Part shown: positions 25,864 to 34,951 of the stretch, piece by piece
Layout of the letters: each line of letters begins with the position of its first letter
How positions within the stretch are numbered: the first letter of the stretch is position 1
Assembly: GCF_900108335.1 (NCBI RefSeq)
Contig: NZ_FNVT01000004.1
Coordinates: 248,001-312,000, forward strand
Origin: Nonomuraea solani
GTDB lineage: Bacteria; Actinomycetota; Actinomycetes; Streptosporangiales; Streptosporangiaceae
Direction of reading: 5' to 3'
DNA length: 64,000 nucleotides
Notes under the pieces: model-generated
What the model saw: the letters and a program-made list of their open reading frames with translations, nothing else
Database searches by the model: none
Told to the model about the DNA's origin: nothing
Translations under genes and position numbers: made by a program

Positions 25864-26359
25864 CGACGAGATCGCCAAGCCGTACGGCCACGCCGGCACA
25901 AGCGTGCCGTAGACCTGCTCGGCCATCCACAGCTTGGGCAGCGGCGCGAACCCGCGGGTATGCGGGGCGCGCCGCACCCCCTCTCAGGTGCAGTCTCCGC
26001 GCGTCGTCCATTAGCCAAGCCGGCTGCGGCAAGACATTCACGGTGACCGCCAAACTGAGCTCCTCCTCCGCGGAACAGATCCGCTCGTGATCGCTCTTCT
26101 GTGAAGCATCGTCTTCGTCGTGCTCGCGGCCGCACCTGCCGAAAACATTCGTCCATGCAGTTCAAGCGGCATGTGACTATTCGTGCGGAGCTCCTCCGAT
26201 ACCGAGTGGAGCGAACGGTGAGCTGAGGCGGAGGGGGCCGCGCTCGGTAGGTGTGACCGGTGATGCGAATTCTGCGTCAAAGGGCAGGGCGAGCCCGGGT
26301 CGATGGAAGGTGCGCGCCGCAGGTTCGGATGTGAGACGGTTCGCCACTGGCGCGGTGAA
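25864..26359. other. Gene-poor region with possible transposase debris
   Basis: About 500 bases with no intact gene. On the minus strand near 25875-25970 one frame reads GFAPLPKLWMAEQVYGTL, reminiscent of the GF-LP--W--E---G-L block near the end of IS5-type transposases, but the similarity is short and the frame breaks immediately after. Nothing else is recognisable. Confidence 0.25.
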
Positions 26360-26839
26360 TCACGCAATTGCTTCGAGTCGACGGAAACGGCTCCCGTGAA
26401 AGACCAGTGGGGCACCGCTCGCCACGGACCTCAGGTCGTGAATCTCCAGCAGTGCGATGGCGTGGTCACCTGCCGGCATCTCCTCATAGAGTGAGCAACT
26501 GAACCAGGCGACCGCCCCGGGCAGGAACACCCCGCCTCTCGCATCGTTCTCCCAGCGAAGGCCCTCGAAACGGTCCCCGCTCTTGCGGGACAGTTGGCGG
26601 CAGGCCAGATCCTGGTCCTCGGCCAGCACACTGAGCCCCAATCGCGACTGCCGCCGCAGAAGCGGCCAGGTCGTCGAGGATGCCTGAACGCAGACCGAGA
26701 CCAGGGCCGGATCGAGAGAGACGCCGGTGAAGGTGCTGCAGACCATGCCTACCGGCACTGCATCGACCAGTGTGCAGACCGCCGTCACCCCGCTGGGGAA
26801 GCTGGCGAATGCTCGCCTGAGCTGCGTGGAATCCATCAT
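26360..26839 (-). CDS. Flavin reductase (FMN-binding split barrel)
   Basis: A 159-residue reductase of the HpaC/HsaB type that supplies reduced flavin to a separate monooxygenase. The start AFASFPSGVTAVCTLVDAVPVGMVCSTFTGVSLDPALVSVC is the split-barrel flavin-binding core (read here in two parts: FPSGVTAV and STFTGVSLDPALV). No oxygenase is adjacent; the likely partner is the group D monooxygenase at 38052-39263, which carries the same operators. The promoter and two operators lie within 90 bases upstream. AAGGTGG precedes the paired ATGs. Confidence 0.87.
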   Translation of the reverse strand: MMDSTQLRRAFASFPSGVTAVCTLVDAVPVGMVCSTFTGVSLDPALVSVCVQASSTTWPLLRRQSRLGLSVLAEDQDLACRQLSRKSGDRFEGLRWENDARGGVFLPGAVAWFSCSLYEEMPAGDHAIALLEIHDLRSVASGAPLVFHGSRFRRLEAIA

Positions 26840-26872
26840 GTGCTGACCACCTTGACATCAGACATGTCGAAG

Positions 26873-26927
26873 CGAAACTACTTCGTTTCGATAATAGGAG
26901 ATCTTTTATCGAAACGCAATCGTTTCG
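26873..26927 (-). promoter_or_regulatory. Promoter with two TetR-type operators (flavin reductase)
   Basis: Two perfect copies of CGAAAC-N6-GTTTCG lie at 26873-26890 and 26910-26927, 37 bases apart. On the minus strand a -35 TTGCGT (26914-26919) and -10 TATTAT (26891-26896) are separated by 17 bases. One operator covers the -35 box, and the other begins immediately after the -10 and covers the start site, which is the geometry of repression. Confidence 0.75.
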
Positions 26928-26985
26928 ATGGGTGGTGCCGGCGCGCTGTGCGCACCCCGGCGCGGGCCCGTCCCGGCCTGGCGCG

Positions 26986-27032
26986 TTGAGGTGCGGCGAA
27001 AGCTGCCCTATGATCGAAACAAACTCGTTTCT
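26986..27032 (+). promoter_or_regulatory. Promoter and operator of the tetR gene
   Basis: -35 TTGAGG (26986-26991), 17-base spacer, -10 TATGAT (27009-27014), then CGAAAC-AAACTC-GTTTCT (27015-27032, one mismatch from the consensus) over the expected start site. This indicates autoregulation. Confidence 0.75.
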
Positions 27033-27037
27033 GTTCG

Positions 27038-27664
27038 ATGCTGTGGATGGAGTCGATGCACGCCACGGAGAAGGCCCCTGGTGCCCGCCGCACCCGTTTG
27101 ACCGCCGAACGGGAAGCGGAGCTGTACAGCGCCGTCTTCGCGCTGTTGCGCGAGGTCGGCTACGAGGCGCTCACCATGCCGGCCGTCGCGGCCCGCTCCA
27201 GATCCAGCACGGCCACTCTGTACCGGCAGTGGGGCGGCAAGCCGGGCCTGGTCCTGGCTGCGCTCAAGCACCACCAGCCGCCACCCGACGCGTTGAACGT
27301 CGACACCGGCACTCTGCGGGGAGATTTGCAGGAGATGGCTCGGCTCGTGATCTCGATCGCGCCGGTCGAGCATGAGCTGATGGCCGGGCTGTCGCATGCC
27401 GCGCTGGGCGACCCGCAGCTCGCGCAGTCAATGCGGGAGCAGTTCGCCAAGCCGGCGCAAGAGGCTATGGAACGGGTGCTGCAGCGGGCGGTCGATCGCG
27501 GTGAGATCCCGGCCGACTCACCCGCCCGCGCCTACTGCGCGCATCTGCTGATCGCCGTCAGCCTGGTCCATCCGATGCTGGACGGCCGCCCGCTCGACAA
27601 GGGCCAGCTGGTGGACTTCGTGGACGCGGTCATGCTCCCCGCGCTGCGCCAGCCCGCCTCCTGA
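27038..27664 (+). CDS. TetR family repressor
   Basis: A 208-residue TetR-type regulator: N-terminal helix-turn-helix (EALTMPAVAARSRSSTATLY, WGGK), then a helical ligand domain (LGDPQLAQSMREQFAKP) with the TetR_C-like ending DGRPLDKGQLVDFVDAVM. Three in-frame ATGs (27038, 27047, 27056) follow the operator; no clear ribosome binding site decides between them. By location it is the best candidate to bind the CGAAAC-N6-GTTTCG sites found here, upstream of the flavin reductase and in the MFS/monooxygenase intergenic region. Confidence 0.85.
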   Translation: MLWMESMHATEKAPGARRTRLTAEREAELYSAVFALLREVGYEALTMPAVAARSRSSTATLYRQWGGKPGLVLAALKHHQPPPDALNVDTGTLRGDLQEMARLVISIAPVEHELMAGLSHAALGDPQLAQSMREQFAKPAQEAMERVLQRAVDRGEIPADSPARAYCAHLLIAVSLVHPMLDGRPLDKGQLVDFVDAVMLPALRQPAS

Positions 27665-27699
27665 GGACGGCGATTCAGCCCGTACCGTTGTCCTGTGCG

Positions 27700-29811
27700 T
27701 CAGCGCTTCGCGGCGCAGTCGTAGAGGGTGGTAGCGCCTCCCATGATGCCGCCGGTCGTGGGACTGCCTGGCGTGGCGGCCGTGGGGCTTCCCCCGTACA
27801 CGGTGGCGGGGACTTCGGTGCAGTTCTGTTTCATCCACTGCGAGCGGTGTGCGCTCGTCCCACCCATCATGGCGCTGAAGCCTCCTCCATCGGATCCCAG
27901 GACGAAGCGCAGCTGCCCGGAATCCGTCCAGTCCTTCAGCTGCTGGACGGTCGGGGCGTCGTCGATGCCGATGAATCCGCCCATGCCGATGACGGTGGCG
28001 TCGCTGTTCAGGATGAATCCTGAGGCGAACATGGAGCCCCCCTCGACGGCGAGCTTGATCCGGGCGGAGCCGGATTTTTGAACGGCATAGTCGAGGATCT
28101 TGCGCTGGTCGGGGGTGAGCTCGGCGCCGCCGCCGGGGAAGCCTCCGGAGAGCCCGGGCGGCATACCACCGGTCCCGCCCGGGAATCCTCCGGGGATCTC
28201 CATGCCGGGCGGGAGCTGCATGCCGGGCGGGAGCTGCATGCCGGGCGGGAGCTGCGTGCCGGGCGGGAGCTGCGTCCCTCCCGGAGCCGGGCCGCCTCCG
28301 CCGTCCCCGCGGCCAAAGGGCAGATTCGGTGGCCCTGCGGTCGGGTTGGCGCCACCCATCGCCGAGGTGGAGCCGGGGACGCTGATCGCCCACGCCGCAG
28401 GCGCCGACAGCACCGCCAGGATCGCGATGCCGAGCGCGGCGGGCAGCAGCCGTCGCCGACCGGCGGACAGGAGGAGCAGGACGATCGCCGCTGCTCCAGC
28501 CGCTGCCACGGGCCACACCAGCCAGCCGTTCCAGGAGGGGACCCGCACGATCAGGGCGCACGCCCAGGCCGTGGTCGCCGCGACGGACCCGGCTCCCAGC
28601 GGGAGCGCCCAGCGCGCCCCCGCGCGGTGGGCGCGGGCCAGCGTCACGGCGAAGCCGGCGACGATGGCAGCGATGGCGGGGGCCAGCTGCGTCGTGTAGT
28701 ACGGGTGGAAGATTCCCTGCTGCGTGGCGAAGACCAGGCCGCAGACCACCAGCCAGGTCCCCCACAGCACCCATCCGGCCGCGCCAAGCGGCTCACCGGG
28801 CATCGTGACCCCGCGCCGTCGCAGTACGGCGCCGGCCAGGGCCAGCGCCAGAGCCACCCCGCACAACGGCAGCAGCCAGCTGATCTGCCCGCCGACCTGG
28901 TCGTTGAAGAGCCGTCCAGGACCGGCCGCGCCACCGAAGGGGATGCTGAAGCCGCCCGGAACTCCGGCGCCTCCGCCGAAGATCCGGCCGAGGCCGTTGT
29001 AGCCGATGACCAGGTCCCAGGCGCTGCCGTCGGTGCTGCCGCCGATGTACGGGCGCTCTCCCGGCCAGAGCGCGACCAACCCGATCCACCACAAGGAGGA
29101 CACGACCAGAACGACGCCGCCGGCCAGTAGCCTGGCGAACCGGCCGAGCCAGGGGCCGCTCGCGCCGACCAGCCAGGCCGCCGCGAACGCGGGGATCACC
29201 ATCCAGGCGGCCAGCATCTTCGTCATGAAGCCGAGGCCGATCAGGAACCCGACGGCGCACAGCCACCGGAGGGCGGCCCGGCCGGACGTGGCCCGCAAGG
29301 CCCGGGTCAGCGCGTACGCCGCCGCCACGAGCGCCAGCACCAGCAGCGTGTCCGGGTTGTTGTCCCGGTTGATCGCCACCGTGATCGGGGTCAGCGTCAG
29401 GATCAGCGCGGCCAGCAGCCCCGCCGCCTCGCCCGCCCACAGGCGCACGGTGCGGTGCAGGACGAACACCGCGGCGACGCCTTCCAGCACCTGGGGCAGG
29501 ATCATCGCCCAGCCGTGCAGGCCGAAGATCTTGGTGCTGATCACCTGCGGCCACAGGGCCGCCGGCGGCTTGTCGACGGTGATCACACCCGCGGGGTCAT
29601 AGGCGCCGAACAGGAAGTTCGTCCAGCTCTGGCCCATCGACTTCACGGCGGCGGAGTAGTAGCCGTTGCCCCAGCCGAGGGAGCCCAGGGCCCAGCCGTA
29701 CAGGCCGGCGGCCAGGAGCAGGATCGCCGCCAGCGCTGCCGGAGCCGCCCAGCCCGGGAGCGCGCGGCCCACGGCCTGTGGCGTCGCGGGTGGTTCGGTG
29801 GTGTCGGTCAT
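27700..29811 (-). CDS. GT39-type membrane mannosyl/arabinosyltransferase
   Basis: A 703-residue integral membrane glycosyltransferase of the ArnT/PMT (GT39) superfamily. About a dozen membrane segments follow residue 25; the first loop carries YDPAGVITVDKPP, the acidic motif expected for a lipid-phosphate-sugar donor. A Gly/Pro linker contains five tandem LPPGxx hexapeptides (18-bp repeats, about 28200-28290), followed by an extracytoplasmic C-terminal domain (ILDYAVQKSGSARIKLAVEG). The ATG at 29811 is chosen since upstream sequence belongs to the GT2 gene in another frame. The preceding GT2 gene can make its polyprenyl-phosphate sugar donor. Confidence 0.85.
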   Translation of the reverse strand: MTDTTEPPATPQAVGRALPGWAAPAALAAILLLAAGLYGWALGSLGWGNGYYSAAVKSMGQSWTNFLFGAYDPAGVITVDKPPAALWPQVISTKIFGLHGWAMILPQVLEGVAAVFVLHRTVRLWAGEAAGLLAALILTLTPITVAINRDNNPDTLLVLALVAAAYALTRALRATSGRAALRWLCAVGFLIGLGFMTKMLAAWMVIPAFAAAWLVGASGPWLGRFARLLAGGVVLVVSSLWWIGLVALWPGERPYIGGSTDGSAWDLVIGYNGLGRIFGGGAGVPGGFSIPFGGAAGPGRLFNDQVGGQISWLLPLCGVALALALAGAVLRRRGVTMPGEPLGAAGWVLWGTWLVVCGLVFATQQGIFHPYYTTQLAPAIAAIVAGFAVTLARAHRAGARWALPLGAGSVAATTAWACALIVRVPSWNGWLVWPVAAAGAAAIVLLLLSAGRRRLLPAALGIAILAVLSAPAAWAISVPGSTSAMGGANPTAGPPNLPFGRGDGGGGPAPGGTQLPPGTQLPPGMQLPPGMQLPPGMEIPGGFPGGTGGMPPGLSGGFPGGGAELTPDQRKILDYAVQKSGSARIKLAVEGGSMFASGFILNSDATVIGMGGFIGIDDAPTVQQLKDWTDSGQLRFVLGSDGGGFSAMMGGTSAHRSQWMKQNCTEVPATVYGGSPTAATPGSPTTGGIMGGATTLYDCAAKR

Positions 29812-29837
29812 CTGAGCTTCGCTCTCTGGAAAGGGAA

Positions 29838-31100
29838 TCAGGGCGTGGTACGGCGGAACACGGCCAGCCGCAGCACCACGAAGCGGACGGCGGTGACCAG
29901 CAGGGACGAGGCGGTGAGCACCAGCGTCTCGGCCGCGGCCGACGCCTCGGGCTGACTCTGGCGGAACAGCAGCACGGCGGCGGAGGTGACGACGTACCCG
30001 ATCAGGAAGAGCGCTCCGGCTCCCAGGTGTGCCCGTCCGGCTCTCGTGCCGGACCAGCGGAAGGTGAGACGGCGGTTGGCCTCGGTGTTGAGCACGGTGA
30101 GGACCAGCAGTGACACCAAATTCGCCAGCACGGGCGGCCACCACGCGCGCAGCAACCAGTAGAGCAGCGCCTGACCGGCCGTCGAGAACACACCGATGGC
30201 CGCGAAGCAGCCGACCTCCCAGGTGATGCGCGAACGTGCCCTGCTCGGGGCCAGCACGGCGTCGGGATGCTCGGCTGCCGGAGCGGGACGCCCCGGCAAC
30301 GAGGCCCGCGCGACGCCGGATGCCTTCATGCGGGCCACCCGCCACAATCCGCGCAGATCGTCGGCGGCGGTGCTGACGACGTCGACGCGGGTGTCCACGT
30401 CCTCGACCCAGTCGACCGGTACCTCGTGGATGCGCAGCCCGTTGTGCTCGGCGAGCAGCAGCAGCTCGGTGTCGAAGAACCAGGCGTCGTCCTGCGTCCG
30501 CTCCAGCAACGGGCCGAGCACGTCCGTGCGAGCGGCCTTGAAGCCGCACTGCGCGTCGCTGAACCGGGCCCCGTGCGTGAGCCGGATGATCGCGTTGTAG
30601 CAGCGGGAGATCAGCTCGCGACGCGGTCCGCGTACGGTACGCGCGCCCGGCGCCAGCCGGCTGCCGATGGCGAGATCCGAGTGGCCGCTGGCCAGCGGCG
30701 CGATCAGCGGCAACAGCCCGTCCAGGCGCGTGGACAGGTCGACGTCCATGTAGACGACGATGTCGGCCTCGCTCGCGCCCCACACCGTCCGCAGCGCGAG
30801 CCCACGCCCCTTCCTGTCCAGGTGGACCACGTCCGTTCCGGGCAGTTCGGCGGCCAGCTCCCGAGCCACCTCCAGCGTCCGGTCGACGCTCGCGTTGTCC
30901 GCCACCGTGATCCGCCACGGGAAGGGCATCCGCTCACGCAGGTGCGCGTGCAGGGTGCGCAGGCATCCCGGGAGCGCCCGCTCCTCGTTGTAGACGGGGA
31001 TGACGATCTCGACCGTGGGACCCGGTGAGCTGAGCAGATCCGGCCTTTGTGAGAGCTGGAAATCGCGGAGGCCGCCCCGGCCGCGGATGTCGTTGGTCAT
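29838..31100 (-). CDS. Polyprenyl-phosphate sugar synthase with GtrA domain
   Basis: A 420-residue fusion. Residues about 30-265 form a GT2 glycosyltransferase of the dolichyl-phosphate mannose synthase type (VEIVIPVYNEERALPGCL; DADIVVYMDVDLSTR-like DxD in YMDVDLS; QCGFKAAR). Residues about 290-415 are a four-segment GtrA membrane domain thought to flip the lipid-linked sugar. It starts inside the RND stop codon (ATGA) and is followed 26 bases later by the GT39 gene, so donor synthesis, flipping and transfer are encoded together. Confidence 0.88.
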   Translation of the reverse strand: MTNDIRGRGGLRDFQLSQRPDLLSSPGPTVEIVIPVYNEERALPGCLRTLHAHLRERMPFPWRITVADNASVDRTLEVARELAAELPGTDVVHLDRKGRGLALRTVWGASEADIVVYMDVDLSTRLDGLLPLIAPLASGHSDLAIGSRLAPGARTVRGPRRELISRCYNAIIRLTHGARFSDAQCGFKAARTDVLGPLLERTQDDAWFFDTELLLLAEHNGLRIHEVPVDWVEDVDTRVDVVSTAADDLRGLWRVARMKASGVARASLPGRPAPAAEHPDAVLAPSRARSRITWEVGCFAAIGVFSTAGQALLYWLLRAWWPPVLANLVSLLVLTVLNTEANRRLTFRWSGTRAGRAHLGAGALFLIGYVVTSAAVLLFRQSQPEASAAAETLVLTASSLLVTAVRFVVLRLAVFRRTTP

Positions 31101-34100
31101 TGATGTCCTTGGGTAACAGATGCCGACTCCAAGGGGATCTCGGCCCTGGGCGGTACGGCGTGACGGTTGACGTGTCCGGGCCGGCTCTTTTCGTTGCGGC
31201 TTTCGACCATGGTGTAGAGGGTCGGGACCAGCAGGAGGGTGAGCAGCGTGGAGCTGATCAGACCGCCGATGACCACGATGGCGAGGGGTTTGGAGATGAA
31301 TCCGCCGCCGCCGGTGATGCCCAAGGCCATCGGCAGCAGAGCGAAGATGGTGGCCAGCGCGGTCATCAGGATGGGCCGCAGCCGGTTGCGCCCGCCTTCC
31401 ACGACGGCCTCGTGCAGGGGCATGCCCTGACGCCGGTACTGGTTGATCAGGTCGAGCAGCACGATGGCGTTGGTGACGACGATGCCGACGAGCATCAGCA
31501 GGCCGATCATCGCGGCGAGTCCGAGTGAGGTGTCGGTGATGCGCAGCAGGCCGATCGCGCCGGTGGCGGCGAACGGGATCGACACCAGGAGCACCAGCGG
31601 CTGGATGAGGCTGCGGAAGGTGGCGACCATGACGAAGAACACCAGGGCGATCGCCGCGACCAGGGCGATGCCGAGGCTGCCGAAGGCTTCGCTCTGGTCG
31701 GCGCTGGCGCCGCCGACGGAGTAGGTCGCTCCCTCGGGCAGGTTCAGTTTGGCGAGGCGGCTGTCCAGGTCGGCGCTGACCGTGCCGAGGTCGGCTCCGG
31801 TGTTCGTGCCGGAGATGCTGACCGTGGCCTGCCCATCGATGCGGGTGACCGATACCGGCCCATCCACCTGCCTGACATCGGCGACGTCGGCGAGCTCCGC
31901 GCCTCCAGGCAGGTCCAGCCTGCGCAGCTCGTTGAGCGAGACCGGCGCGTCGCCGGTGCTGACGATGACGTCGGCGGTGGTGTCGTCGAAGGCGAGCTGG
32001 GTCACGGTGCTGCCGCGGAACACCTGGGCCACCGCTTGACCGATGGCGACCTCCGACAGGCCGCGCTCGGCGGCCTCCTTGCGGTCGACGCTGACGTCGA
32101 TGCGCGGGGCGGTGTCGGCCAGCGTGCTGGTCACCTCGGTGACGCCGGAGATCTTCGCCATCTCGTCCTGGACGATGCGCGCCGCGTCACGCAGGGTGTC
32201 CTGCTCGGTGGCGTGGACCTGGACTTCGAGCCCGTCGCCGCCGAACCCGCCGCTCTCACCGATGCTGATCTCTCCGACATCGGACAGGCGGCCCAGTTCG
32301 TCGCGCAGGGCGCTCTGCACGGCGGCGGTGTCGCTGTCCTCGTGCAGGGTGAGTGAGTAGCTGGCGCGGGCCGTACCGCCGCCGCCACCGCCGCCGAAGG
32401 GACCTCCGCCGGACAGGCCGGCGCTGCTCCCGCCTCCCACGGTCACCTGGTAGGAGTCGATCTCGCTGCGCTCGGCCAGGACGTTCTCGACCTGCTTGGC
32501 CTTCTTGTCGGCCGAGGTCAGAGAGGTGCCGGCGGGCAAGGTCTGGGTGATGTTGATCGTGTTCTGTCCCGCGTTGTCGATGAAGCTGGTCTTCAGGCCC
32601 GGGATCAGGGCGACAGTGCCGATGAGGATCGCGACAGCGCCCGCAAGCGTGACGAGGCGGTACCGTACGGCGAAACGGATGATCGGGACGTAGATGCGCT
32701 GGAGGCGGCTACTGCGCTCCAGAGTCTCCGCCTCGTGCCGGTCAGCGTCCTCGGATGGCTTGAGGAACCAGTAGCTCAGTACGGGGACGACGGTCAGCGA
32801 CACCACCAGGGAGGCGAGCAGCGCCACGGTGACGGTGACGGAGAAGGGGCCGAACAGCTGGCCGACCAGCCCGCCGACGAACGCCATCGGCAGGAACACC
32901 GCCACGGTGGTCAGCGTGGATGCGGTGACGGCGCCCGCGACCTCGCGTACGCCGGTCTCGATCGCCTGCCGCTTGCTCTCGCCGTAGGACAGGTGCCGTT
33001 TGATGTTCTCCAGCACCACGATCGAGTCGTCGACCACGCGACCGATCGCGATCGTGAGCGCGCCGAGGGTGAGCATGTTGAGGGAGTAGTCCCACACCCA
33101 GATCGCGATCAGCGCGATGAGGACGGACAACGGGATGGAGATCGCGGTCACCAGCGTGGAGCGGACCGAAACCAGGAAGACCAGGATGATCAGTACGGCC
33201 ATGGCCAGGCCCAACAGGCCCTCGGTGGTCAGGCTCTCGATGGACTTCTCCACCTCCGGGGCCTGGTCGTAGACGATGGTGAGCGTGGCCTGCGAGCCGA
33301 CAGCGGCAACGAGGGCCGGCAGCTCGGCGCGGACCTCCTCGGAGATCGACACGGCGTTGCCGTCGGGCTTCATGGTGACCGAGACACCCAGGCTGGGCTT
33401 GCCATCGGTGCGGGTGAGCGTGGTGGAGTCGGCCAGGCCGAGCTTGACGGTGGCCACGTCGCCCAGCCGTACCGGCTTCGGTTTGGCGGCGGAGCGTGCG
33501 GCCTGTGGCGCGCCGGGTCGCTGGTTCTGGGCAGGAGTCCCCTGGGCTGTGGACTCTTGCGTGGCGGGTGCGAGGTAGAGGTCCTGGAGATCTTTGATCG
33601 AGTCGAACCGGCCGCCGACCTGGACGTTCAGCGTCTCGTCCGAGCGGGTGAGGGTTCCGGCGGGAATCGGCTGGCCCGCGTTCTGGATGGCGGTGCTGAT
33701 CGCGCTCGCCTCCAGCCCGCGTTCTTTCAGCTCGTCATCGTCGGGAGTGATGGTGATGACCTGGTCCCGGGTACCGGTGACGGAGGCCTCCTTGACCCCC
33801 TCGATGCCGGAGAGCACCGGGACCACCTCGTCTTTCAGCTGGTCGGCCAGGCGCTGCTGGGAGTCTTCCGAGGCGGCGGCGAGCTGAATGACCGGGAGGT
33901 CGTCGGTGCTGCCCACGACCACCTGCGGCTCCACGCCGTCGGGCAGCTGACCGGACAGCCGGCTGACGGCCTGCTGGATCTTGCTCTGCGCGTCGTCGAT
34001 GTCGACGCCGTAGTCGAAGGCCACCTGGATCGACGCGCTGGCTTCACGGGAGGTCGAGGTCACCGAGGTGATGTCGGCCACTCCGCGAATCACCTCTTCC

Positions 34101-34303
34101 AGCGGAACCGTGACCTGGTCCTCGACGATCTGCGGCGCGGCACCGGCGTAGGAGGCCACGACCGATACCTGGGGAAGCGACATCGAGGGCAGGAGCTGCT
34201 GCTGCAGTCCCGGGGTGATGTAGACACCGAACGCGACCACCACAACGGTGATGATCGCGACGAGCCCTCGATTGGCGAGGCTCAATCTAGCCAGAAACGA
34301 CAT
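31097..34303 (-). CDS. RND transporter (AcrB/HAE1 family)
   Basis: A 1068-residue RND efflux protein with twelve membrane segments and two large periplasmic loops. Segment 4 has the proton-relay pair in IGRVVDDSIVVLENI, and the repeat half ends with IVVTNAIVLLDLINQ. A Gly-rich stretch (GGPFGGGGGGG, about residue 665) is unusual. ATG at 34303 follows GTGGAAAG; a start 12 codons upstream is less likely. No membrane-fusion adaptor or outer-membrane partner is encoded nearby, as is common for actinobacterial members. It is the first gene of an operon with the two glycosyltransferases. Substrate unknown. Confidence 0.9.
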   Translation of the reverse strand: MSFLARLSLANRGLVAIITVVVVAFGVYITPGLQQQLLPSMSLPQVSVVASYAGAAPQIVEDQVTVPLEEVIRGVADITSVTSTSREASASIQVAFDYGVDIDDAQSKIQQAVSRLSGQLPDGVEPQVVVGSTDDLPVIQLAAASEDSQQRLADQLKDEVVPVLSGIEGVKEASVTGTRDQVITITPDDDELKERGLEASAISTAIQNAGQPIPAGTLTRSDETLNVQVGGRFDSIKDLQDLYLAPATQESTAQGTPAQNQRPGAPQAARSAAKPKPVRLGDVATVKLGLADSTTLTRTDGKPSLGVSVTMKPDGNAVSISEEVRAELPALVAAVGSQATLTIVYDQAPEVEKSIESLTTEGLLGLAMAVLIILVFLVSVRSTLVTAISIPLSVLIALIAIWVWDYSLNMLTLGALTIAIGRVVDDSIVVLENIKRHLSYGESKRQAIETGVREVAGAVTASTLTTVAVFLPMAFVGGLVGQLFGPFSVTVTVALLASLVVSLTVVPVLSYWFLKPSEDADRHEAETLERSSRLQRIYVPIIRFAVRYRLVTLAGAVAILIGTVALIPGLKTSFIDNAGQNTINITQTLPAGTSLTSADKKAKQVENVLAERSEIDSYQVTVGGGSSAGLSGGGPFGGGGGGGTARASYSLTLHEDSDTAAVQSALRDELGRLSDVGEISIGESGGFGGDGLEVQVHATEQDTLRDAARIVQDEMAKISGVTEVTSTLADTAPRIDVSVDRKEAAERGLSEVAIGQAVAQVFRGSTVTQLAFDDTTADVIVSTGDAPVSLNELRRLDLPGGAELADVADVRQVDGPVSVTRIDGQATVSISGTNTGADLGTVSADLDSRLAKLNLPEGATYSVGGASADQSEAFGSLGIALVAAIALVFFVMVATFRSLIQPLVLLVSIPFAATGAIGLLRITDTSLGLAAMIGLLMLVGIVVTNAIVLLDLINQYRRQGMPLHEAVVEGGRNRLRPILMTALATIFALLPMALGITGGGGFISKPLAIVVIGGLISSTLLTLLLVPTLYTMVESRNEKSRPGHVNRHAVPPRAEIPLESASVTQGHQ

Positions 34304-34520
34304 CTTTCCACTTCTCTTCGAATGGGTGTCAGATCGCACGGTGCGCTGGAAAGCGCCGGATCATCGGCACCGGCACCACGGCCGAAGTGCCGAGCTCGCG
34401 ACGGCGCCCGCGCCCGCCACCGGTAGCGGTGGCTCGCGGGCGTGCGAGGAGGGCGTGGTCAAAGCACTCAGCGGTTGGACCATGGTGACCGGGCCGCCTC
34501 TCAGGGCAGCGCCATGCGCC

Positions 34521-34855
34521 GGGGACCGGCATTGTTGTGGTCACCACTCAAGCCTCGCGGCGTCGTCCCGGCCGAACGTCCGCCTGGAGGAGGGTTTCTG
34601 AGCTGCGACGATCGCAGCAGCGGTGGCTGCCGGCTACCGCGCCCGTGGTCCCGCCGCCGGGGGTATATCGCCACCATCGTGCCCACGCCGTAGCGCAGGG
34701 GACGACGCCGCACACAGCAACGGGGCCGGCATCGTCATGGTCACCACTCAAGCCTCGCGGCGTCGCCCCCGGAAAAGGTCCGCCTGGAGGAGGGGCTTTG
34801 AGCTGCGGCGATCGCAGTAGGGGCGGGGCGGGTACCACGCTCGTGGTCGCGGCGA
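34521..34855. repeat. Two-copy imperfect direct repeat, 200-bp period
   Basis: Segments 34521-34655 and 34721-34855 are related at an exact 200-bp offset; TCACCACTCAAGCCTCGCGG is identical in both (34541 and 34741), as is CGCCTGGAGGAGG. Each copy contains a small hairpin (GCTGCGA-CGA-TCGCAGC at 34602-34618 in copy 1). The second copy ends at the regulator scar. Positions 34304-34856 contain no gene I can support. Confidence 0.75.
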
Positions 34856-34856
34856 A

Positions 34857-34951
34857 TCAGCGGGCCTGGAGACGGACCAGGCCGGTTTCGTAGGCGATGA
34901 TCACCAGTTGGGCCACCACCCTGATGGCCTCCTGCGCACTTTGACAGTCAT
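34857..34951 (-). pseudogene. Scar of a NarL-type response regulator
   Basis: Starting inside the kinase stop codon (ATGA), the sequence reads MTVKV and then, after a frameshift, QEAIRVVA joined directly to QLVIIAYETGLVRLQAR and a stop. These pieces match, in order, the start (MTIKV), the middle (LQEGIRLVA) and the C-terminal end (AQLVIIAYETGLIR) of the intact regulator at 41286-41951. The receiver domain, the linker and most of the LuxR DNA-binding domain are deleted. As it stands only a 16-residue peptide could be made. Confidence 0.8.

Noticed and set aside
25603..25977. 124-codon minus-strand frame containing GFAPLPKLWMAEQVYGTL
   Set aside because: Most of it is antisense to the secreted-protein gene; only the first 40 codons hint at a transposase end, so it is mentioned only as debris.
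28190..28290. Possible CRISPR array (regular 18-bp repeats)
   Set aside because: The units are contiguous, without spacers, in frame and inside the GT39 coding sequence.
32735..34426. A 563-codon plus-strand frame antisense to the RND transporter
   Set aside because: Shadow frame with Asp/Gly/His/Arg-rich composition; the RND gene on the other strand has full family motifs.
34329..34893. Several short frames across the 200-bp repeat
   Set aside because: Both copies translate to Trp/Pro/Arg-rich strings that end at different places; the repeat is better treated as noncoding.
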